Source of the DNA: CATOSD01 sp965226695
GTDB taxonomy: Bacteria > Chloroflexota > Dehalococcoidia > Lucifugimonadales > CATOSD01
Direction of reading: 5' to 3'
Length of the DNA: 64,000 bases
NCBI GenBank assembly: GCA_965226695.1
Contig: OZ245405.1
Coordinates: forward strand, 3,100,001-3,164,000
This document shows positions 40,262 to 48,285 of this stretch, piece by piece; the first letter of the stretch is position 1; every line of letters starts with the position of its first letter. The notes below the pieces were generated by a model. It did not search any database. It was given only the letters and a program-made list of their open reading frames with translations, and was not told the DNA's origin. Both the position numbers and the translations under genes were made by a program.

Positions 40262-40965
40262 GAGCCTGTTTCAGATTACCAGGTGCGCCCAAAACCGTCT
40301 CCCTCGCCAACAGCCTGCCCCCGCGCCCGACTCTGAACCTGCGGCCATCGCCTTGCGTTCGCCATATTGCTCAGCCAATGTCCCCCGGACGCCCCAACGC
40401 ATATCCCGGCCGCACCCCATCCCCCAAACCCGACCCATTCGCTCCCCCGTACCCGAAAAAACGTCACCCTCGCGCGCCACCCGTTCCCCAGCCCTGACCC
40501 ATCCAACCCCACACACGACCCACCTCGTCCCCACGTCTGCACCATTTCTCCCCACCAATCCGCCCCGATCCCGCAATTTCGCCACCCCTCTTGAAAGATA
40601 CGTACAAGCGTGCTACTCTCGCCCACGCGAGGAACTGACCATGCGTCTCCACAGCCCTTTCCCCCAGGACAAGAGGAAGGGCACAGATGGCAGTGAAGAC
40701 ACGGCTGAGTGACCCTGCTCCGTCGCCCCTGTCCTCCTCTGCCACGCGGCGCCACTTTTGTGTCCCGACAACCCGCGTCGGCATTACAGTTTCGCGCGGG
40801 ACCGGCGACACCCTCAGCTAGGAGGCGCACAGAATGTCGCAGAAACGAACAGACTTCGCTTTCCCGCGAAGCCTGTCCCCGTGGAAGCATGCCCTGAGCT
40901 TGCCGAATGGGCGGGGAGCGGGAACAACGGTGTTGGGGGCGCCAAGTAATCTGAAACAGGCTCGG
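40262..40965. mobile_element. 704-bp non-autonomous element with inverted ends
   Basis: The left end begins GAGCCTGTTTCAGATTAC (40262) and the right end, on the other strand, begins with the same 18 bases (ending at 40965). The match continues imperfectly for about 9 more bases (CAGGTGCGCCC versus TTGGCGCCC). The interior encodes no credible protein. Its left half is strikingly C-rich on the plus strand (about 40300-40600). A fragment of a dispersed repeat lies near 40890. No clear target duplication is seen, so the exact transposition family is open. It sits just upstream of the GPP34 gene. Confidence 0.65.
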
Positions 40966-41076
40966 ATAATCGCGGCGTGTTGTTCGGTACTGGGTGATGT
41001 GCTACCATTTTGGATAATACGCAATTCACACAGAACAGGCGGCAGGCCGACCCCAAACCGCGCCAGGACGAGGGAT

Positions 41077-41727
41077 ATGCTTAGATTCGTTGAAGAGATA
41101 ATACTGCTGCTGCTCAGGGACGACGGGGGCAGGTTCATAAACGTGCCCAGGTGGTCGCTGGACTATGCCCTCGCGGGCGGCGTGCTGATGGACCTGGCGA
41201 TGGAAGACCGCATCGACACCGACCTCGATGGACTGGTGCTTCTGGACGCCACGCCGACGGGCGACAACCTGCTCGACGAGGCGCTGGCCGACATCGCGGC
41301 GGGCGAGAGGCACACCACTCGCTATTGGGTCGAGCGCACCGCCGAGCGCGCCGCCGCGATTCACGAGGAGGCCCTCAGCCGGCTGGTGGACCACGGCATC
41401 CTGGAGCGTGAAGACGACCGGATGCTCTGGGTGTTCCGCACCAGGCGCTACCCGCTCGTGGACGGCCAGGCCGACCGCGAGGTGAAGCTGCGCATCATGG
41501 GCGTGTTGCTGAGCGACGACATTCCCGACCCCCGGGACGTCATGCTGATCTGCCTCGTCGACGCCTGCCGAATCTTCAATCGGCTGCTGCCGCGCCAGGA
41601 ACTGGACCGCGCGTCGGAGCGAATCGCGCAGGTGCGCCAGCTCGACCTGATCGGCCAAGCGATGACGCAGGCCATCTACGACATCGAGCTGTCCGTGGCC
41701 GCGTCCGCGCAGATGTACATGCCCTAG
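41077..41727 (+). CDS. GPP34 (GOLPH3-like) family protein
   Basis: 216 residues from the ATG after GAGGG; the in-frame extension upstream enters the inverted-repeat element. The family pattern is clear: FVEEIILLLLRDDGGRFI, LDYALAGGVLMDLAMEDRI, LVLLDATPTGDNLLDEALAD, then HEEALSRLVDHGILEREDDR and RRYPLVDGQ. In eukaryotes GOLPH3 binds phosphatidylinositol 4-phosphate; bacterial members are common in Actinomycetota and Chloroflexota and have no known role. No membrane segment, so it is cytoplasmic or peripheral. Confidence 0.75.
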   Translation: MLRFVEEIILLLLRDDGGRFINVPRWSLDYALAGGVLMDLAMEDRIDTDLDGLVLLDATPTGDNLLDEALADIAAGERHTTRYWVERTAERAAAIHEEALSRLVDHGILEREDDRMLWVFRTRRYPLVDGQADREVKLRIMGVLLSDDIPDPRDVMLICLVDACRIFNRLLPRQELDRASERIAQVRQLDLIGQAMTQAIYDIELSVAASAQMYMP

Positions 41728-41744
41728 AGCGGGCTTCCGAAGTG

Positions 41745-41880
41745 CCTTCTCTCGTCAGAGGAGAGGAGGTCCAGGGGATCTCGCCATCACTCTGACCCGT
41801 TCGGCAATCCTTCGGCTTCGCTCAGGACGTGGCTCAGGGCAGGCTCTCAATCCTCTCCCATCAAGGGAGAGGAAATCCAT
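41745..41880. repeat. Decayed dispersed repeats
   Basis: Fragments of two families: CCTTCGGCTTCGCTCAGGAC near 41811 and CCTCTCCCATCAAGGGAGAG near 41853. They separate the GPP34 and GNAT genes. Confidence 0.6.
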
Positions 41881-41924
41881 AGGAACCCGTCACTGGAAAC
41901 ACCCTCGTCAATGATGTTCCACGT

Positions 41925-42359
41925 ATGTGCACTCGCGTTAAGCTTGTAGAGACACCTGAAGAGTGGGAGGCCGTGCGCCGCCTGCGCGAGCTGGTGTTCG
42001 TGCGCGAGCAGGGCACCACACTCGCGGAGGAGTTCGACGAGCATGACGCCGGGGCGGTCCACGCGGCCGCCGTCGCGAATGGCGCGGTAGTCGGCACAGG
42101 CCGCATGTACACGCTGCCCTCGGGCGAAACGCGGATAGGCCGCATGGCAGTGGATCAGACGATGCGGCGAGAAGGCATTGGGGGCCTTGTGCTGGCCTTC
42201 CTGGAAGAGCGTGCGGCCCTGGTCGGGGCTGCCAGCGTGACGCTTCATGCCCAGACCTACGTCAAAGCGTTCTACGAGCGCCACGGTTACAGCACATGCG
42301 GTGAACCGTTCATGGAAGTGGGCATAGAGCACGTCAAGATGGTGAAGCGGCTCGGCTGA
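41925..42359 (+). CDS. GNAT acetyltransferase (ElaA-like)
   Basis: 144 residues. A starting EWEAVRRLRELVFVREQG helix pair and the acetyl-CoA site IGRMAVDQTMRREGIGGLVL, with the R-x-x-G-x-G/A-like loop, identify the fold. VTLHAQTYVKAFYERHGY near the end is typical of ElaA-type enzymes. It transfers acetyl from CoA to an amine; the substrate is unknown. Its stop lies 16 bp before a possible start of the epimerase gene, so the two are probably co-transcribed. Confidence 0.82.
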   Translation: MCTRVKLVETPEEWEAVRRLRELVFVREQGTTLAEEFDEHDAGAVHAAAVANGAVVGTGRMYTLPSGETRIGRMAVDQTMRREGIGGLVLAFLEERAALVGAASVTLHAQTYVKAFYERHGYSTCGEPFMEVGIEHVKMVKRLG

Positions 42360-42396
42360 ACCCGGCCCGGCCGTAATGTGGAGAGAGGAGCGCGCC

Positions 42397-43296
42397 TTGT
42401 CCTACAACGTCCAAAAGGTGCTGATGACCGGCGGCACCGGATACATAGCGAACCAGTTGCTGCCGACGTTCCGCGAGAACTACGACATGACGCTCGTGGA
42501 CGTGAAATCGGAGAACCCCGGCGGCGGTCGCGTCGAGGGCGTGAACATCGCCGACCTGATCGACCCCGACCGGTCGCAGTACGCGGCTTCATTCGAGGGC
42601 GTGGACGCGGTGGTGCACCTGGGCTACAAGCGAAGGTCGGGCGACCCTCTCGACCATTTCTTCGACGAGAAGGCCAACGTGGAAATGGCGTACAACGTGC
42701 TGCGCACCGCCTACGACGCCGGTGTGTCGCGCGTGGTGATGGCCAGCTCCAACCACGCCGCCGACTGGTATGAGCACAACCTGATTCACACCCGCAAGCT
42801 CGAGTCGCTCGACCCCTACGCTCTGCCGCTGTCGGACAACTTCTACGGCTGGGCGAAGGCGACTTACGAGCACCTGGGATTCCTGTTCGCCTGTGGGCTG
42901 GGCGGCTTCGGCAACGCCGGCGGCGGCGAGAGCCACGTGACGGGCACGCCGGTGGGCCGCAGGATGGGCGTGGTGATGGTGCGCATAGGCGCGCCAAGGG
43001 AGCTGGACCCCGAGCTGTACCGAGGCGATCCGGCGGGATACAAGCGCGACTTGGGGGCGTACATCAGCGCGCGCGACCTGACGCAGTTGTTCCAGCGGGC
43101 TATGGAGACGCCGAACATCGACAACGAGCACGGCGTGCCCTGGCAGGTAGTCTACGGCATCAGCGGCAACACGCGGGCGTTCTGGTCGCTGACCAACGCG
43201 CGGCGAGTGCTCGGCTACGAGCCGGAAGACGACTCGGAGCTGAAGTACGCCGACGATGTTCGGGCGATTCTGTCGGGCCCAGGGCGTGTGGGGTAG
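42397..43296 (+). CDS. NAD-dependent epimerase/dehydratase (extended SDR)
   Basis: 299 residues from a TTG after GAGAGGAG; an ATG seven codons upstream is the alternative. The nucleotide-binding motif MTGGTGYIANQLL, the VDAVVHLGYK strand, and the FYGWAKATYEH catalytic Y-x3-K identify an extended SDR. Ser in VMASSNHA completes the triad. The layout resembles uronate dehydrogenases and other sugar-modifying SDRs. It is a soluble enzyme of unknown substrate. Confidence 0.82.
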   Translation: MSYNVQKVLMTGGTGYIANQLLPTFRENYDMTLVDVKSENPGGGRVEGVNIADLIDPDRSQYAASFEGVDAVVHLGYKRRSGDPLDHFFDEKANVEMAYNVLRTAYDAGVSRVVMASSNHAADWYEHNLIHTRKLESLDPYALPLSDNFYGWAKATYEHLGFLFACGLGGFGNAGGGESHVTGTPVGRRMGVVMVRIGAPRELDPELYRGDPAGYKRDLGAYISARDLTQLFQRAMETPNIDNEHGVPWQVVYGISGNTRAFWSLTNARRVLGYEPEDDSELKYADDVRAILSGPGRVG

Positions 43297-43334
43297 TTAG
43301 CGGCGGTCCTCGGTGGAGTTTGGCGCCGGGGGTT

Positions 43335-43378
43335 ACCCTCACCCTAACCCTCTCCCATCGAGTCGAGGGAGAGGGGAT
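43335..43378. repeat. Dispersed palindrome, CTCTCCC family
   Basis: CCCTAACCCTCTCCCATCGA followed by GTCGAGGGAGAGGGG, between the convergent epimerase and ThDP-enzyme genes. It may serve both as terminator. Confidence 0.7.
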
Positions 43379-43399
43379 TTTGCGCCCGCACCAGGCGCA

Positions 43400-45043
43400 C
43401 TAGCGCCAGTAGCGGGGGATCGTCTCCTCTTCCTTGGTTATCATCTCGATAACCGCCGGCTGGTTGTTCCGGGTTGCCTCGAGGCCCCTCTGCAGGGCGG
43501 GGCCGACCTGGTCGGGCGCGTCCACGCGCTCGGCGTAGGCGCCGAGGCCCTCGGCAACCTTGGCGTAGTGGCCGCCCAGCTTGTTGCTGCCCCAGTGCTC
43601 CGCGGCGTGCGGGAAGTGGTCGTGGTAGTGCGTCATCACGCCGTTGTTGAGTATCACCGTTAGCGTGCCGATGTTGGAACGCGCGGCCGTCTCGATGTCC
43701 ATGCCAGACATTCCGAACGCGGCGTCGCCCATCAGGTTAACGACCGTCATGTCCGGTCTCGCTATCTTCGCGCCCATCGCCAGGCCGAGCCCGTAGCCGA
43801 GCTGCGTGGACTTGCCCCAGCCAAGGTATCCCCTGGGGCGTACGGGCTGCCAGAAGGGCACGATCTGTTCGCGCGGGTAGCCGGAGTCGTGCGTGATGAT
43901 GGTGTTGGGCACGTCCACGGCGTTGGCAATCTCGCTGATCACACGGTACGGGCTGATGGGCACCTCGTCGGAGGACAGCCGGGGGCCCCACTCGGCCATG
44001 AACTCGACGCGCACCCTCGCAATCTCGTCCGCCACGCCCTCCACGTCGCCGCGACCGTGCTCGCCGATCTGCCGCTTGACCTCCTCGATCATCTGCCCGA
44101 GCACCAGCTTCGCGTCGCCTATCGCGCCGAGCTGAACCCGGTAGTCCTTGTTCACGTCCTCGGCGCAGTTGGTGACGTGGCCCAAGGTCACGCCGGCGGG
44201 CATCGGCGCGTTGAAGTTGGATATGGTGAAGCTGGTGCCAAGACCCAGCACGAAGTCGGTCTTGTTCAGGAAGTGGCCTGCCATGAGCGTGCCCGAGGAC
44301 GCGCCCGTGCCCAGCGAGAAGGGGTGGTTTTCGGGGAAGGCGCTCTTGCCTGCGAGCGTCGTCATGACGGGGATGTTGGTCAGCTCGACGAACTCAACGA
44401 GCTCCGGCGTGGCCTCGGCGTATAGCACGCCCTGGCCCGCGTTGATGATGGGGCACTTCGCCGCCAGCATGGCGGCTACCAGGTCGCGCACGTCTTCCTG
44501 CGCCGCGCCGGACTTGTACTTCCTGACGGGCGTGTAGTCGAGCGTCTCGCCCGGGTACTCCGCCAGGGCGACGTCGCGCGGCAGTTCGAGCATTACGGGG
44601 CCGAGCCTGCCGTGCTTGAGGTGGGTGAAGGCGCGGCTCATCATCTCCGGTATGCGTTCGACCATGTTGATCAGCCCGGCCCACTTGGTTATGCCCTGGT
44701 AGTTGGGCACGGCCTCGAAGTTGGGGTGAACGCCCTGGCGCGGGCCGGGGTTGCCACCGGGTATGGTGAGGAACGGAACTGAGTCCGCGTAGCCCTGAGC
44801 CACACCGCCGAAGGCGTTCTCGGCGCCGGGGCCGGTCTGCATCGTGAAGACGCCAATCTTGTTGCCGTTGTTTACACGGCTGTAGCCGTCGGCCATGTTG
44901 ACGCCGGCGCGCTCCTGCCGGCAGAGGATCGGGCGAATGCCCTCTTTGGAAGCCTCGTTTATCAGCGTCTGCGCCGGGAAGCACGACAGCCATTCCACGC
45001 CTTCGGCCTTGAGAATCTTCACGATAGCCTGGTCACCGTTCAT
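43400..45043 (-). CDS. Thiamine-diphosphate enzyme, acetolactate-synthase-like
   Basis: 547 residues with three domains. The N-terminal PYR domain has RQERAGVNMADGYSRV and FTMQTGPGAENAFGGV. The central domain runs about 190-325. The C-terminal ThDP domain has the GDG-like motif MGDAAFGMSGMDIETAARSN-I-G and ILNNGVMTH, with N for the metal. It belongs to the large ALS/benzoylformate decarboxylase/oxalyl-CoA decarboxylase group. No small regulatory subunit is adjacent, so it is probably a catabolic decarboxylase or lyase rather than the valine pathway enzyme. Confidence 0.85.
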   Translation of the reverse strand: MNGDQAIVKILKAEGVEWLSCFPAQTLINEASKEGIRPILCRQERAGVNMADGYSRVNNGNKIGVFTMQTGPGAENAFGGVAQGYADSVPFLTIPGGNPGPRQGVHPNFEAVPNYQGITKWAGLINMVERIPEMMSRAFTHLKHGRLGPVMLELPRDVALAEYPGETLDYTPVRKYKSGAAQEDVRDLVAAMLAAKCPIINAGQGVLYAEATPELVEFVELTNIPVMTTLAGKSAFPENHPFSLGTGASSGTLMAGHFLNKTDFVLGLGTSFTISNFNAPMPAGVTLGHVTNCAEDVNKDYRVQLGAIGDAKLVLGQMIEEVKRQIGEHGRGDVEGVADEIARVRVEFMAEWGPRLSSDEVPISPYRVISEIANAVDVPNTIITHDSGYPREQIVPFWQPVRPRGYLGWGKSTQLGYGLGLAMGAKIARPDMTVVNLMGDAAFGMSGMDIETAARSNIGTLTVILNNGVMTHYHDHFPHAAEHWGSNKLGGHYAKVAEGLGAYAERVDAPDQVGPALQRGLEATRNNQPAVIEMITKEEETIPRYWR

Positions 45044-45094
45044 GCGCTGCTCCTTGGTATGTCAGTTAGTGGGCGGATAGATGCTTAGCATCGT

Positions 45095-45898
45095 TCATTC
45101 CTGGCCGAGCTGTTGGCGCAGGCGTTCTAGTTCCGCTTTAAGTTCTCGATTGCGCGCCCTGGCGGCCTGGGCCTGCGCCTCGGCAGCCTGGGCTTGCGCC
45201 TCGGCGGCTTGGGCCTGCGCTTCGGCGGCTTGTCGCGCCGCAATCTCGTCGGTCAGGTTGTTCATCCATTCGCCCGTGGCGCTGTCCCGAAGCAAGCATG
45301 TGCCTACGCCGTCCTCTATCCGATAGAAGAAGTCCACACCCAGCGCCTCGCTGCGCGACCATACGTCGCCGTTAGTCTCGGTGTGCAACTCGAAACGCAC
45401 GTACTCGCCGTCCACCAGGCGCTCGCCAACCAGCGGCTCACCGTAGTTGTCGCCCATCCTGTCCAGCCGCCAGTATTCCTGTGCGTCCATGCGAGCGTAT
45501 ATCGCGCGTTTCTCGCCCAGGTCCCTGGCCGCCGTGCTCGGAGATGTTACCTCGAGGACGAACGCGGGCGGCACGCCCCATTCGTCTATGCGGTAGTTGA
45601 GCCGGTCCACCGTTATTGTCTTGTCGTCCACGCCGAAAGCGACGAAACAATCGGGCGCGACGAACGAGCCGGGCCTTTCGGAGTCGTATATCACAAACGT
45701 GAGTGGACCTGCCACATGCGTGCTGGGGTCGTTGGCGTACCGCGCCATCAGTATCGAATTGACCCGAGTTATCAGCTCGTCTTGCGCCATACCGTCCTCA
45801 GGCGGCTCAGGGACATCGAGCAGTTCGTACCACGGAGTTTCCTCGGCGGCGGTTGTGGGCTGCGCCGGCGTATTGGCGCCGGTGGTTGTCATGGTCAA
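45095..45898 (-). CDS. Uma2-family (DUF820) putative nuclease with Ala/Gln repeat tail
   Basis: 267 residues. The PD-(D/E)xK-like fold is suggested by FVAPDCFVAFG (Asp) and PPAFVLEVTSPSTAARD (Glu with downstream Lys in GEKRAIYARM). After residue 215 a heptad-like tail repeats AAEAQAQ three times and ends RELKAELERLRQQL, a clear coiled coil. Uma2 proteins are very abundant in Cyanobacteria and Chloroflexota, and their biological role is not settled. The tail is encoded by a 21-bp tandem repeat. It is monocistronic. Confidence 0.8.
   Translation of the reverse strand: MTMTTTGANTPAQPTTAAEETPWYELLDVPEPPEDGMAQDELITRVNSILMARYANDPSTHVAGPLTFVIYDSERPGSFVAPDCFVAFGVDDKTITVDRLNYRIDEWGVPPAFVLEVTSPSTAARDLGEKRAIYARMDAQEYWRLDRMGDNYGEPLVGERLVDGEYVRFELHTETNGDVWSRSEALGVDFFYRIEDGVGTCLLRDSATGEWMNNLTDEIAARQAAEAQAQAAEAQAQAAEAQAQAARARNRELKAELERLRQQLGQE
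45161..45232. repeat. 21-bp tandem repeat inside the Uma2 gene
   Basis: At least three units close to GGCGGCCTGGGCCTGCGCCT plus one base, and a partial fourth. They code for AAEAQAQ in the coiled tail. The copy number is likely to vary between strains. Confidence 0.8.
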
Positions 45899-45958
45899 GC
45901 CTCCGATCCGGCCGGGTCGGCTTTGGTTTCCGTATGCGGTGGTGTCGTAGGGGCCGTA

Positions 45959-46846
45959 TTACTGCTTCACGAACTTCTGGATGCGCTGGCCCTCCAGCAC
46001 TTCGCCGACGTAGATGTCGCCGTGCGAGTCTATTGCGATGCCGTGCGGCGCGACGAACTGGCCAGGGTCGTGGCTGCTGTCGTCGCCCCACCGAGCCAGA
46101 ATCTCGCCGTCGTCGTCGATTATGGTCAGGCGGTGACCTAACTCCGCGACGTAGATCTCGTTGTTCGGCCCCACCACGGCGTCGGCCGGCTGGCGAAAGC
46201 CCTGTCGCATGTAAAGGAACTCGCCGTCCTGGTCGAAGAACTGGAGACGATTGTTCTCGCGGTCGCACACGATCAGATTGCCCTCGTTGTCGAGCGTCAC
46301 GCCGTGCGGCAGGTTGAAGTCAACGGGGTTGGCTCTGCCGGGCGCGCCCCACGAGGTGATCAGCGCGCCGGAGCCGTTGTACTTGTGAACGCGGGCGTTG
46401 CCGTATCCGTCGGATACGAAGATGTCGCCCCTTTCCGTAACGACGATGCCCGTTGGCAGATTGAAGGGGCCCGCAGCGCGGTGCACCACCCTTTCGGGCA
46501 ACGTGTAGCCGGTGTCCGACGGGCTGTCGCGGGTGCCCAGTGTGAGCAGCAGCCGCTCATCGGGCGAGAACTTCAGTATGACGTGGGCGTCGCGGTCGGC
46601 AAGGAAGATGCTGCCGTCGGGCGATATGTGGATGCCGTGTGGGTTAACGAACTCCACGCCCCAAGACTTAACAAAGTTGCCCTCGCGGTCGAACACCATC
46701 AGCGGGTGGGCGCTGCGGTTGTAGACGTAGACCTGGTCGTCTTTGTCGACAGCCACGTCCGCGACCTGGAAGAACTCATAGCCCTCCGGAAGCTTGCCCC
46801 AATTCTCATCCAATTCAAAGGTGTAGTCTCCACTGCCGAACGACAT
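45959..46846 (-). CDS. NHL-repeat beta-propeller protein
   Basis: 295 residues from the ATG after GGAGG; longer in-frame starts have no support. NHL units are frequent: FVNPHGIHISPDGSIFLADR, FNLPTGIVVTERGDIFVSDG, FNLPHGVTLDNEGNLIVCDR, and FVAPHGIAIDSHGDIYVGEV. Together they form a six-bladed propeller close to peptidyl-amidating-lyase-like proteins common in Chloroflexota. No signal peptide is seen, so it is cytoplasmic, or exported by another route. The ligand is unknown. Confidence 0.82.
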   Translation of the reverse strand: MSFGSGDYTFELDENWGKLPEGYEFFQVADVAVDKDDQVYVYNRSAHPLMVFDREGNFVKSWGVEFVNPHGIHISPDGSIFLADRDAHVILKFSPDERLLLTLGTRDSPSDTGYTLPERVVHRAAGPFNLPTGIVVTERGDIFVSDGYGNARVHKYNGSGALITSWGAPGRANPVDFNLPHGVTLDNEGNLIVCDRENNRLQFFDQDGEFLYMRQGFRQPADAVVGPNNEIYVAELGHRLTIIDDDGEILARWGDDSSHDPGQFVAPHGIAIDSHGDIYVGEVLEGQRIQKFVKQ

Positions 46847-47007
46847 GGGTATAGACCTCCTACCGAGCGAGTGCGCGAGTGAGGACGCCAGAGCGTCCTC
46901 GCGTTGGACGTAAATATAAGCCGTGGGGCGAACGCGGTCAAGGCGACGGAAGAGGCGGCCCGCCGGGGATACGGGGGATGGCCCGCAAGCCGTCACGAGC
47001 GAGACGA

Positions 47008-47580
47008 TCAGCCGTGGTCGGGCTCCCCTCCGGCGATGGGAGCGCGCGGCCCGTTTGCAATGCGCTCCCACTCGGTACGCCACACCTCCATGTAAATGAA
47101 GTCCAGGCCGTTGCGGCGCACGGGCCTGAGCTCCTTGAAGCCTGACTTTGCGAAGGAGTTGCGGGCGCGCTGATTCCACTCCAGGGTGTGGAGGTACACG
47201 CGGCTGATGGAGGTCGAGTTGAAGATGTGCTTCAGCAAGGTGTTGACCGAGTCGGTGCCGTAACCCCTGCTCCAGTACTCGCGGTCTCCGATCATGATGC
47301 CCATCTCGGTCTGGCCCCGGTTGAGATCGATGTCGTAGTACATGCAGTTGCCAATGTGCTTGCCATCGAGGGTGTCGATGGCCAAGCGTCGCGAGCGGGG
47401 ACTGGGGTAGTCGATCTCTTCACGAGTGTAGCGCACGAAGTCGTTGAACGCCATTCGCAGCGGGCGCGTGGCATCCAGCGTGGCCAGCTCTTCGTCGGTA
47501 CGCCAGGCGTAGTCGTCCTCGGCGTCGCTCAACACCTTTTCGCGCAGGACCACCTTATCGCCGCTTTCGACGGGTTGCAT
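47008..47580 (-). CDS. GNAT acetyltransferase (RimJ/RimL-like)
   Basis: 190 residues from the ATG that opens MQPVESGDKVVLREK. The core has IGNCMYYDIDLNRGQTEMGI and the acetyl-CoA loop REYWSRGYGTDSVNTLLKHI, followed by VYLHTLEWNQRARNSFAKSG, the RimJ/RimL signature. It may acetylate a protein N-terminus or a small amine. The preceding Nudix gene ends 7 bp upstream on the same strand, so they form a two-gene unit. Confidence 0.85.
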   Translation of the reverse strand: MQPVESGDKVVLREKVLSDAEDDYAWRTDEELATLDATRPLRMAFNDFVRYTREEIDYPSPRSRRLAIDTLDGKHIGNCMYYDIDLNRGQTEMGIMIGDREYWSRGYGTDSVNTLLKHIFNSTSISRVYLHTLEWNQRARNSFAKSGFKELRPVRRNGLDFIYMEVWRTEWERIANGPRAPIAGGEPDHG

Positions 47581-47587
47581 TTCGGTA

Positions 47588-48061
47588 TCAGTGCTTTTGG
47601 GCGACTTCCCGAATACCCTTTTGAACAATATCGGCCTCGTCCTTGTAGGTGAGCGAGCCGAGGGCGTCCCCGAGGGTGAACCACTCGGCCACGTCAAACT
47701 CGTTGTCGTGCAACGACAGGTCGCCGCCGGTGGGAGCCATGAGGTAGAAGTGTACGGTCTTGTGGCAAATGGCGCCGTCGCCCGGACGGGCGAACTCGTA
47801 CTCAATGCTACCGATAGTGTCGAGCAGCTCCACTTCCAGGCCCGTTTCCTCGCAGACCTCTCTGAGAGCCGTCTGCTCGCGGGACTCACCCGGGTCGGGC
47901 GTGCCCTTGGGCAGCCTCCAGAGCCGGGGGTTGCGCACCCCGCACAAGACGACTTCTACGCCGCCGGCGGTTTCGCGGAATACGACGCCGCCTGCGGACT
48001 CCATTTGTAACACTTTTCGCGCGCCTTCCATGAACTCTGTTGCCAACTGATGGTGGGACAA
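47588..48061 (-). CDS. Nudix hydrolase
   Basis: 157 residues from a TTG; an ATG ten codons later (MEGARKVLQ) is possible. The Nudix box runs from PKGTPDPGESREQTALRE to VCEETGLEV, with all key Glu residues present. QMESAGGVVFRE starts the fold. Such enzymes hydrolyse nucleoside diphosphates linked to another moiety, such as Ap4A or oxidised nucleotides. The C-terminus (HDNEFDVAEWFTLGDAL) fits Ap4A-hydrolase-like members. It is followed by the RimJ/RimL-like gene. Confidence 0.87.
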   Translation of the reverse strand: MSHHQLATEFMEGARKVLQMESAGGVVFRETAGGVEVVLCGVRNPRLWRLPKGTPDPGESREQTALREVCEETGLEVELLDTIGSIEYEFARPGDGAICHKTVHFYLMAPTGGDLSLHDNEFDVAEWFTLGDALGSLTYKDEADIVQKGIREVAQKH

Positions 48062-48285
48062 TTCTATTTGTCCGCTTGGCTAGCAGTCAAGCGACTTTTC
48101 GTCTCGCGGCGCCAGGCGGCGGCGAACATCTCCTGAGTGGGGGGACGTTTCCGGGCTCTCTGGAGAGGTCGGACGCCGGGACCATCCCAAACGGCGAGTC
48201 CGGCTTGACTGTACCAAGCGCGTTTTGAGATAGTGAACATGCGGAACCGCCCCCAGATTCTCACAGGAGCCAGAGACGCAAAACG

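Noticed and set aside
40239..40712. 157-codon Pro/Thr-rich frame
   Set aside because: It arises from the C-rich DNA, starts before the inverted-repeat end, and has no ribosome-binding site or domain.
43400..45043. ilvB (acetolactate synthase large subunit)
   Set aside because: No ilvN or other branched-chain genes are adjacent, and the active-site surroundings only place it in the broad ThDP family.
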